Origin: Argopecten irradians
Lineage: Eukaryota; Mollusca; Bivalvia; Pectinida; Pectinidae
Direction of reading: 5' to 3'
DNA: 64,000 nucleotides
Assembly: GCF_041381155.1 (NCBI RefSeq)
Contig: NC_091144.1
Coordinates: 33,970,980 to 34,034,979, forward strand
Shown here: in pieces, positions 50,901-62,900 of the stretch
Numbering within the stretch: position 1 is the first letter of the stretch
How the letters are laid out: each line of letters starts with the position of its first letter
Position numbers and translations under genes: made by a program
Notes under the pieces: model-generated
What the model was told of the DNA's origin: nothing
The model's input: the letters and a program-made list of their open reading frames with translations, nothing else
Database searches by the model: none

Positions 50901-53900
50901 TGATGTGAATCCATTATAAATTTCAACTTAACTTATCATTATTGGCTATACAGTATCCACATTTTAACTTATATACACACTAAAACATAGGTATGCATAT
51001 ATACATGTATATATATATACTTAACATGCTGTTTTTATACCTGCTCATTATTTGGAGTGTTACACCATAGTATTACTTACAAGTGTATCCTAAATATATA
51101 TTTTATTTCAATATTTGTCTGTAAATAATAACATATATTATATATATGATTTTGAGATGTATTGTATGTATCCACAGGGAGAGGGGTTATATAAGCCTGC
51201 TGCCCAATCCCTATTAAACTAATGATTTAATGAAAATATTTTGAAATGAAATGAAAACTATAAGGTTTGTTCAAATAATGACCTTAAGTCAATAAACAAT
51301 TTTTAACAAGGATGTGTTTTATGAATGACTTTAGAGTGAATAGTCGGGCAAAGGTGGGCTAAAGTCAGTAAAAATGGTGTTTATCATATCAATTTTAATT
51401 TCTTATGATATAGAAAAATAAAATTCGTCAAAATCACGAAGAAATTCATCTTCCTGGCTAGCTATGTCTGTGTTGACATTTCCATGCAGTCTCACTTTCA
51501 AAGAGCAACTTAAATTTTTAAATAAAGTCGTAAAGTTTGACCCAAAAAAATAGCCTGCTATACAGTATTTATCCTCGATACTCCAGGGGTTACTATCACC
51601 CACGTTATATCCACCCCTGGACTAACTTATAGTTTAACAGGAGAAAAAAGCTGAAACCCCATCACAGGCCTCAAAAGACTTCCTTTGAAGACTACAGAGA
51701 GAGCGACGCAAAACTTCAAAGCCACAGTCAACAACAGTGTACCGTTTATACGCCTCTCTTGATGTACAGCAAAGGAATGAATTATCTGTTCTGTTTTGTT
51801 GCCTCCAGTTTTACTATGATATAATCCAGGGGTGGATATAACATCAGCAATAATAACCCCTGGAGTTGAGGATGTACAGTTCAATGCCAGTTAAAAAGAT
51901 TAAGTGATACAGGCCATTTAGACCCTTTTTTTACAGTACTTACAGGTAAAAGAGACTTGGCCTCCGATAGAACAAGAACGGCGACATCAGACATAAACTC
52001 TTGTCGGTGATAGCTAAAATCATACTCCACTTTCTGCCAGTTAATCAAGTTTCCCAGGGCAGTCATGTTCTTAACACCTGTAATCCAATGGCATCCTGGT
52101 TACTTTAATTGTTTATATTGAATTTCCTGCGAAGTAAACTTTGTGATGTTCCTGCATGATTATACTTTTAATATTCAAGGAGAAAAATTATGTGATGGCT
52201 CTTGCAATTTCACAAGTCTTTCTAGAGGCTGTTATAGAAGCGATTTAATTTTTTTAATTTTGCTTCAACATCTTTTCAGGTTTACAATTTTTGATTTCTA
52301 GCATCACCAAAGAGTCCTAGGAAATAATTGCACTGTATATATATGGTGTAGTGAACTATTGTTTGATGTGCTGCATCTATTACTAAATTTGTATAAAGGT
52401 ATAATCTTCCTAGAACCAGCGGAAAAACTACTAAGATACTGAAATGTTGCACAAGAATAATGCAAGGGTTGACATCTGGACATTGACACTAAAGCTTGTG
52501 AACTGCCACTCTTTCCTTGACTTAATACCAGTGAATTTAAATAGAAGATCTGTTGATCATAATGACAACAGTATTTTGCCAAAACTAATCCATTGCTTCT
52601 CTGTATCATTGCCAAGTTTGATTGAATATAATATGTTTTAGATAGATATTTTGTCATTTTTATATCAAAACACCCAGAAAATAAGTAATTGTGTTTGTTA
52701 ATGAAGATGAAAAATGTATTAATATTGTCGGAAATTCACACTTTTCTCAACAGTTATTTTTGTAGTCAGGATGACTGACAGCAAAATAATAAAACACAAA
52801 TTTTGCATTTTATTTCAAAAGGTTACAAAATACTTCAGATAGACCCACCCACAGAAGTGATTTTATTGAAACACCACCCTGGTAGAAGTGATTTCATTTT
52901 TAACCCACCATGGCACATATTATTTTTAAAAGTGCCTTCCCTGGGGTGCCATATATGTTTTGCTGGAACAGCCCTTACAGAAATAAGTAATTCAGGTTAC
53001 TTTTATTGTAATATATTCCACTTTATTCATAGATGTCACAGTTTGGAGACATTAACTTTACCATGAAAGAGGGAAATATACAGTACCAGACATTATTGGA
53101 ACTATACAGTCAAACCTCGATGATTCGAACTTCGATGAATCAAATTTCTCGCTGTATCGAACTTTTTGTCTGGTCCCGAAATTTCTTCACTATATAACAT
53201 TACTAACTAACCCATGTATGAATCGAAGTTTTATGAATCGAAGTTCTCGATCTGTCGAACTTTTTTCATGGACCATTTGTTATAGAATCATAGGTAACTG
53301 ACACTCGATGATTCGAATAAAAATTTACCTGTACAGATCAGGTGTTCGCCGATACCCCACGCGGCATGCTGTCACACCTTCACGTTAACTGTCTCGCGAC
53401 GGCCCCTTCGCCAGACAATAGGGATTATGTCAGATTGTGTTCTTGCTTGTTATCATCTAAGATAATTAAATATCACTAATCAGGCCGATACCGGTGCTTT
53501 GTTTTTACAAGCTGCGTTATTAAATCATTAGGACGGCAAAGATACAGTTAGTCGTTTTTGATGTTCGCCACCGCCATTGGTAGCGGTTTGTAAGAATTTA
53601 CGGAACGGGTAAATAGCGAGCCACATTATTAATATAACTCATACTCAAAACTGTTAACACTTGCACAACTTTGGGCATAATACTTGGAGCAAATCGATCA
53701 TTATAAATCGAAGTATTTTGTAGGCGTTGTAACGCTTTCGGTTCCTCCTTTTTAGTTTCGTTTTTACAACGTGTTTTCGTTTTTTTATATTCATTCCGTA
53801 ATATTAACCATCGCTTAAATAGTTACTAAACGAACACTTGTACATGGGTTAGGCCTAGTACACGTAAGTCTTGTTTATAATATACGTCTGTATTGCTTAC

Positions 53901-56900
53901 GATAGCAATACATATGATTAATTGCATACTTCGTTTTTATTTTATTTTGCTTGTGGTAAATGCAATGTGTATAAAGTTTACGGAACGGAGTCGACATGTA
54001 TATACACAACAACCACAGTTGGTCATGGTAAAAAAAAACATCGGTCTAATTTCAACCACGAATAATTCGAAGTCTCGATGTTTCGAAGTTTTTCTGACGG
54101 TCCCTTGAACTTCGATACATCGAGGTTTGACTGTATGTATTTATCAGTAAAATAGATATGGTTTTAAAAAACAGAGCACAACAAATAAAATCAATTGATA
54201 TGGGAGATGCAGACTTGGGAATCCTTTTCAGTGCCTATCAGTATATTTTAAACTAGATGTCAGTAGTTTTGCCACACTGTCAGTAGTCATAAATGCCAAG
54301 AGATGCATCTTGACCACGCTTTCAACAAAGCATGGGTGATGTTTCAACAAATTCTCATAAACGCTTGATTTCCTAAAGCGTTTATGTGACCTCGACGGAC
54401 CCGTTAATGGAATGCGGATTGACAAGAAATCACAAAATTTTATGCCAAAATAATTTTAAGTGAACACTTTTCATATAGATTTTATATCTATTCCAACAGA
54501 CAGACAACGAAGCAAAACAAGTGTATTTCTATTTTGTCTTTGCTCTCATTAGTAATTTTTTGTCAATCCATATTCCATATTTTTTAGGTGAAATCCGTAC
54601 GAAATCTGGACAATCTGTAGAAGTTCCCAAGTCTGGGGATGTTATAATTACCATTGGCGTCCAACTGTCCCGCCTGAAGAACCGTTTCATCGAGTATGAG
54701 CGACGTGTCGGCCCCTAACTGAAGGACTCCACTGAGAAGGCGGTTGGCCGTGTAATCCTTCTGGGGACACAAACGGACCTTGTTCATGTTCTCTATGGTG
54801 ATGGGAAGAATGTGACTCTGAAAGGTCAAAAGGACAAAGGTGACAAAACCAAAATGGTAAAAGGTAACAAAACAAAAGGTCAAAGGTGACAAAAGCAAAA
54901 TGGTAAAAGGTAACAAAACAAAAGGAAAGGTTACAAAACCAAAATGGTCAAAGGTAACAAAACAAAAGATCAAAGGTCACAAAGCCAAAAGGTCAATCAT
55001 AGGATAACTTTAATATGTTCATAGAAGTTATTTGCCCTTGCGGATAGGTATTGATTGGGACATCACATGTTTGCGAGTGTAACGTCATACTTTTCAGAGA
55101 AAACAATGGAATTGCACTCATAAAATAATGACGAAACAATCAATACCTACCTGCATGGGAGCGAACTCTGTAATATGCAAAGACAGAATGTAGATAGAGG
55201 ATAAAGCTATTCATCACTTGTTCACACTGTATCTCAGCCTACCTTAGTGACAACGGAAGAGATAAACCTGTGAAGCAGTGCGGAGTACTCAGGCGTCGTA
55301 GGACAGCAGGTTAGGTTCAAACAGAATTTTCCAAGAGGCATAACATCAGCTCTAGCATATCTGTGGGTGAAAAAAGTTAATACGTGTGAATATTAACAGT
55401 AAGTTAAAGCCAACAGCCAGTGACACCTAACCAGTCACCATAGTCCAGTGACAACTAACCAGTCACCATAGTCCAGTGACAACTAACCAGTCACCATAGT
55501 CCAGTGACAACTAACCAGTCACCATAGTCCAGTGACAACTAACCAGTCACCATAGTCCAGTGACAACTAACCAGTCACCATAGTCCAGTGACAACTAACC
55601 AGTCACCATAGTCCAGTGACAACTAACCAGTCACCATAGTCCAGTGACAACTAACCAGTCACCATAGTCCAGTGACAACTAACCAGTCACCATAGTCCAG
55701 TGACAACTAACCAGTCACCATAGTCCAGTGACAACTAACCAGTCACCATAGTCCAGTGACAACTAACCAGTCACCATAGTCCAGTGACACCTAACCAGTC
55801 ACCATAGTCCAGTGACAACTAACCAGTCACCATAGTCCAGTGACGACTAACCAGTCACCATAGTCCAGTGACGACTAACCAGTCACCATAGTCCAGTGAC
55901 AACTAACCAGTCACCATAGTCCAGTGACAACTAACCAGTCACCATAGTCCAGTGACAACTAACCAGTCACCATAGTCCAGTGACAACTAACCAGTCACCA
56001 TAGTCCAGTGACAACTAACCAGTCACCATAGTCCAGTGACAACTAACCAGTCACCATAGTCCAGTGACAACTAACCAGTCACCATAGTCCAGTGACAACT
56101 AACCAGTCACCATAGTCCAGTGACAACTAACCAGTCACCATAGTCCAGTGACAACTAACCAGTCACCATAGTCCAGTGACAACTAACCAGTCACCATAGT
56201 CCAGTGACAACTAACCAGTCACCATAGTCCAGTGACAACTAACCAGTCACCATAGTCCAGTGACAACTAACCAGTCACCATAGTCCAAAGTAAGTTAACC
56301 ACTACACGAACAAGACACAGAGAGCTTGTGGTACAATGTAAGATACCATAACCACTTATGTGGAGGCCTAGAGGTTGTTGAAGAATCTGTGGTAATCCTT
56401 ATCACAGTTAATGGTAAAAAGCCTTTACAACTAAGGGTGATGATCACCTACAATTTTAACTAATACAATACTCTTGGATTCTGAATTCCAGTCAATGAAA
56501 TGACTGTCACGCCTTGCATCTAGTACTACCTGCTAGCATCAGTAGTAATTCAAACACACTGACGATCATTATCGAGAACAGTATTGGTGTTTGTTCTAGA
56601 TTGAATAGCATCTAAAGTTTTATAAGGACCATTAGTTCTCTTAGCTTATCAGAGCTAGCAGGTAAAGGGAAGTAACTCTAACCAACACTGCAGTAGACGT
56701 ACAACACTGCGGCAAATTCATTGAATGGAATTTAATAGAATTCGGAATGAAATTCAATAATTGCAATTGTAATCTGAACTAGTTAAACTATCACAAGAGT
56801 TTTTTCACTGATAGCAATTGTATGCAGAAAATAAAATTGTAGATGATAAGTCAACCTATCTTTTCATTATTCTAATTAACTATACAATAACAACTAATTA

Positions 56901-59900
56901 ACTAGACAACAATCACTTTAATTAACTAGACAACAATCACTTTAATTAACTAGACTTCAACTAACTAGACAACAATGACTTTCTAATTGAACTAATAAGA
57001 CAACAACAACAAGACTTAAATTAACTACAAAACAACGACTTAAATTAAGCAGACAACAACGACTTAAATTAGCAGACAACAACAACTTCAATTAACTAGG
57101 ACACTTAAATTAAGTACACAACAATGACTTTAATTAATTAGACAACAATCACTTTAATTAACTAGACAACAGAGACTTAAAGTGAATAGTCGGGCAAAGA
57201 AAACCAGTCTAAATGCGTTCATTGGCCTTTCAAAAGTTCTCACATATAAAATACGATGGTCAAGTTCTGCTTAGTTTCCCAGTTCTGACCATTAAAGTAA
57301 AGAAAAGTTGAAAGCATTGAAAGCGAGGCTGTGTGGAAATGTAACCACGGACATAGTGAGCCGGGAGGAAGTTTTAGAATTCCCATTCTTTAAATTAATT
57401 TCTTCGTACGCAGACAGATTTTGACGAGAGATTTTTTTTTTTCCATTTCATAAGAAATTATACTGGATACATTCACACCATTTTCACCGACTTTAGCCAT
57501 CCTTGCCCGACTGTTCACTTTAAATCAACTACACAACAACGACTTTAATTAACTAGACAACAACAAATTCAATTAACTAGACAATAACGACTTACACAGA
57601 TGATAGAAGATGGCACAGGAAATATTCTGCTGCTAATTTATCTCCAAACAGTATGTGCTCCAATGTGGCCATGATCTGTTGTCGTAAGGCAGTTATCTCC
57701 CCTTGTAATCTCGTCAAAACTGGAAAAGAATGGATAAATATTAATAGGTAATATTTCTATACCCTAAAACTTTTCAGTCGTTTAGAATTGAGGTGAAGGT
57801 GTTTATCATCCGTTAAAAACAAACATTGCCACACTAGTAAACATCAATCCAATCTATTTGTTTTAAGAATTTCAAGTACATTATTCTATTGTATGCTAAA
57901 CCTTCAAAACACATGTTGGTTAAATTTTCAATTAAAATTAGAATTCAAATTTTCTAGAACATTATAATATTTTTCAATATTTTCGTCTACTGAAGAAAAA
58001 AAACTAATTCTTCTGTTTCTGTTTTTTATTGAGGAAAAATACTATTTGTCAGTGGTGGAGCATCAACAAAACCATTCAGCAAGCTTCAGTTCCCTATTTG
58101 ACATGATGATAGCCTAGACAAGTCTTTTGTAAGCTTACCTTCCTTGAAGCTGTCCTCCTGTGGTGTAGATGGGGCTAATAAAGGGTTAATATGCGTTAGT
58201 TTTGTCCCAAACACGGCATGAAGGCGTGGCACCAGGGATGGGGGTGGGGCATGAGCATTCTTCTCTTCTGCTGAGACCTCAAAGGCATCTGTACATATGT
58301 TGTTCTGGGAGCTTTGGAACAGACAGAAGATTTATGATTCAAGAATTACAGTACTACAATCTTACAATAACTACCTATTCTGTCTTTGCATCTTACAGAG
58401 TTACCTCCCTTACCGGTATGTCGTCATTATTATGTGATCGAAATTCATGTTGTTTTCTCCAAAAAATGTGATGTTTACGTTCGTAAACACATGACATCAC
58501 AATCAATACCTACCCGCAAGGGTAGATAACTCTGTAATATATAAGTACAGAATAGATAATATGCAAAAAATATCCTCAATCTAATTAAAATTAGACTTGT
58601 AATTCCACTCCACTGCGATACTCTACATTAGGCTCCAATACAAGATCTAACGATGCCCCGTACGAGGTCACCTCAGCATGACCTCTGGCCTAGAATCGGA
58701 ACATATCGGGATGTACTATTATCCGTTTACACTTCCAAATGAATCAACCACACCAAAGATTCCGTAGGCGACACGCTGATTGGCTAACCATAGGGGTCAT
58801 GCTGAGGTGACCCCGAACGGGGCATCGTTAGATCTTGTATTGGAGATAACGATAACGTAGAGTATCGTAGTGGAGCGGAATTACAAGTCTAATTTTAATT
58901 AGATTGAAAATATCCATAATTTGTTATCTTACAATAGTATATAATATTGCACGATGTTTAGATTACATTGTGTGGAATTCCTGAATTTCACAAATCAAAA
59001 ACATATTAAATTGATCTAGTCCCATTAGAGAATTTAACTTGAAAGACCAAAGAGTAAATTGTTGTACTAATAACTAATATTATAATAGAGTTCTTTAGCA
59101 TAACTTTTTTGTGTGTTCAATAGATATGGCCATCTCATAAATGATTGGGTAATATGATACCGATTTACTATCCCAAAAGAAGTGCTAAATGTTGATGATT
59201 GGGGATTATAATACAGATATATTGTACCAAACCAAGTATTGATATTTGTGGTTTTTGATTGGGGAATATGATACGGATATATTGTATCAAACCAAGTGTT
59301 GATTTTAATTTGTCATTTTTAGCCCATTTACCTCTGGTCTTCTGGTTCGAACTGTGCTAGCGAGGGATCAACAGATAGTACTCCGACAAACTCCACCAAA
59401 TCGTTGACGCAGAAACCATCGATGTTGTCGTAAACCTACGATAATATATATACATTAATTGCATCTTACTGAGTAGTATATGAAGATTTGATCTGGCCAA
59501 GATAAATTATATTTACAGAGAGAGAAGCCAGAGTGAAACGTGATTTTGTTAACTTCAATGGTCATACCGGATGATCTATCTAAGTGAGATCTGGCCCCAA
59601 TTTCTCAAAACAAACTTAAGTCAAAAACTGACTGAAGTCATAAATTTTCATATAAGTTACATAAGGAGAAAACCTAAGTTTTGACTTAAGTCTGCACTTT
59701 TGTTTCGAGAAATTGGGGCCTGGGCCATTATACGCTTTGACTGGTTGGACCAAGTTGTTCGTTAATGAATAAAGACGGACCTGGTGATTTTATATTGTTT
59801 TCAGACAAGCCTAATTGACAAAGCCCTCACAGGCCTGTTTCAAAAACTGCAGGTCTGTCAGGATTTATACTTGAAATAATGACTTTGGCAAAGGGTCGAA

Positions 59901-62900
59901 CCGGTTGTTCCCGAATAAACAAAAACAGCCCTGTTGTTAAAACTCATATTTCTAAGACTCTTGCTGCTGAACGAGACCAGTCAAACAAGTCTGGTTCCAT
60001 TTCGTACTTCAGTTTTGCGATTTCAAAACAAGGCTTACTTAACCAAGGGCCTTTTTTCAGCCCAAATTTTGGCCCCATTCCCCATGGCAAATCCTCTTAA
60101 TTTTTCCCCAATTCAAGCCTTAAATTTCCCGAAATCAAAATTTATTGAAGACTATCCAAAAAACATTGCATGTACATAGTTGGCTAAGGCTTTAAATATT
60201 TGTGAATTGGCTTCAGAAAAGTACATAAACTACACTGGAAATTAAAAGTTTCATTTGTTATGCTTTATTTCATATTTCATTATCTTTCCCAAATCTTGGA
60301 TTTGTCCCCCATTTTCCCCAAGGTCAAAGCCACGGGCCCCATTCCCAAAGGAGTGAGAAAAAGCTCTGTAACCATCTTTCCTCTGATCTTTATAGACAGA
60401 ATTGACTGTAGTTACCTTTACTAAACAAGATATGCCTTTCTCCTCTGGTAATGGAAAGTTTAAGTCTGGTAATACAGGGTTGTTTCCAGCTGAAAAATTC
60501 AAATTATCTTCTAACTTAATAAGAAGTTCTGCACAACATTTTTACAAAACCAGAGATTTTCATTCTGGACTTTCTCAAAGGTTTCCTCTACCTTTTAAAT
60601 AGGGAAAATACTACACATTAATTTTCTCTTAAAACATATATATATATTCAAGTTTTTAGTCTTATTCTGCAAAATAGAGCGAAGTTATTGTGGGAGAGGG
60701 GCTTTTATTAAGCCTCCAATACAACACTAAAAGGTCCCTGCAAAATGATAAACATAATTTATGCCTTCTACATCAAAAATTAAAAGATAATCAGAACAAT
60801 TTAAACACCCCAGCTTCCATGTATGAAACTGAACAAGTCCAGTTCTCAATACAGAACTCTTCCATTCTTACCTGGTCTATCATTGGCACAAGTCCTTTTG
60901 TTTTCAAAACTTGTGGTACTACTCTGGCCTGTTTCCATGGTAGCCGGTTTGGCAGAATCTGAGGTTTCCATAGCCTCACTATGACTGTTGACCTCTGACC
61001 CTTCCTCGTCCAGACCCCTCTTGCAGCGTACTGGAGTATAGGACGTGGATGGATGGACCTTTGTTCCGACTCGTTCAGTGTAACCCTGGATTTTGTTAAG
61101 GAAATCAGTAACGCTGGAGATACAATAACTGTCAATAGAGCCAAAGCAAAGATCCTTAATCTTCTGACTCATGATAAAGCTTTGGGGCACTACTAAGAAA
61201 GATTAAATCTGCCCAAAACCTAAAATGAAACAGACAAATTGTTGATGTATAGAAAGGATACAGCCTTGACCCATTCGGATTCCCCTGGTATGGGTACTCC
61301 GTACAAAGTCTGTCTGTCCATCGTCTTGTTATTTGTGGAATCCATATTAATCTGCTGAAAACTCTAGAAACAAAGATGGAATTGTTATTAAAACATCATA
61401 TTCTCAGACAACCAGGTAGTGACACATTATATATATATATATATATATATAATTACTATGGATATCCTAAAACCGGGTCAGAGGTCTGTATTGTAACTCA
61501 AAAAGGTAAATCAACTGTCTTTCACGGCTATTAAATTTTGCAATTTCCATTTCAAAACAAGTTTGCGAAGATTATATTTCACAGATTTTAAAAATTGAAT
61601 GGAGATTCATTTTCAATATATATGGTGTATATATTATTTCTGGATATAAACATTCGTTAATGTATTCCGGATTTGCATATTACAGAGTTATCTGCACTTG
61701 CGGGTAGGTACTGACTGGGATGTCATGTTTTTGCGAGCGTAACGTCATACTTTTCGGAGAAAATGACGTGAATTGCGCTCACAAAATAATGACGTAACAA
61801 TCGATACCTACCCGCAAGGAAACTAACTCTGTAATATGCAAAGACGGAATATTAATACCAAGAAAAGTTGATTTACTTATGCAAACTTTTGTAACAAACT
61901 TACTGCACACTCAGCAATATCTTTGTATTTTCCTGACTTCATGGACGTTTTCCCGGTCTTTGTGTCGACAACCTCATATGAGCCTAAATAAAATTCTGGG
62001 TCGTACATATCTTGGATCATGCATCTGTAACGAACTAGTGAGTTCGGTCTCAATGTGTGGAGAGGGGTATCATTCAAACTCGGAATCTGTAGACAATAGA
62101 CAAATTTATAATTGATAGTCATTCACAAAAACAAAGAATAATATATATATATATATAGTTTTTTATTATCATCATGAAATTTGAATTCAGTTTCAAATTC
62201 TCATTTAAGGTATTCAAAATCCTGTGTAAACCAGTGATGTTTTGTACGCCTATACACTAGTGCGTATTTATATCACTTCTTCCATGTGTACTTGAACATA
62301 ATGAATTCAAAGATGGCAAATGGTGATTGTACAGTTAATCATATCATGTAAATTTATATGGCAATGCATATATTATATATATATGTCATTCTATAAAATT
62401 GACAGCTCTTATATTTACTTACCCATGACATAGCATTGCCTTTTGATCTGGATATAAAATAGTCTCTCACTACTTTTCCCTCGACTTGACCATCTTTATC
62501 TGAAATTTACAAATGTCAGGTTTTTTCACAAATGCACAAAGTTTTGACTGTACATCAAAATAAAGTATGTTTGCTGTAAAAAAAAATTATAACAATCCTC
62601 AAAGGACGTATATGCGTAGATATGACTTAAAATAAATCCTTGTATTGTGTCCATTAAGTGAGCAATCATTGTACTGCAAGATTAAATGGTCGCTCGAATT
62701 TAGTATGCCAGCTTTAACAAATCAGCTATATATATATATAGACCGTGGTTCGAACCCGGGACACCAAATCATTGACCAAAGTCACAGCACAGGCGTCTGC
62801 TTCTGGTTTGATAAAAATATAATAACCTACCCCTACTTAGGGGTAGATAGGGGTAGGATAGGGTAGGATATTTTATTTTTCCAAAACCAGATGCAGACGC

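Noticed and set aside
54584..54973. Long minus-strand frame with an apparent hydrophobic N-terminus
   Set aside because: The N-terminal part is translation of the intronic tandem repeat; only 54652-54817 is an MCMBP exon.
55417..56287. CRISPR-like regular array
   Set aside because: Units are contiguous and identical with no unique spacers, in an intron of a eukaryotic gene.
59879..60602. Several overlapping frames on both strands
   Set aside because: They arise from a dispersed repeat in MCMBP intron 6; only 60416-60489 on the minus strand is a true exon.
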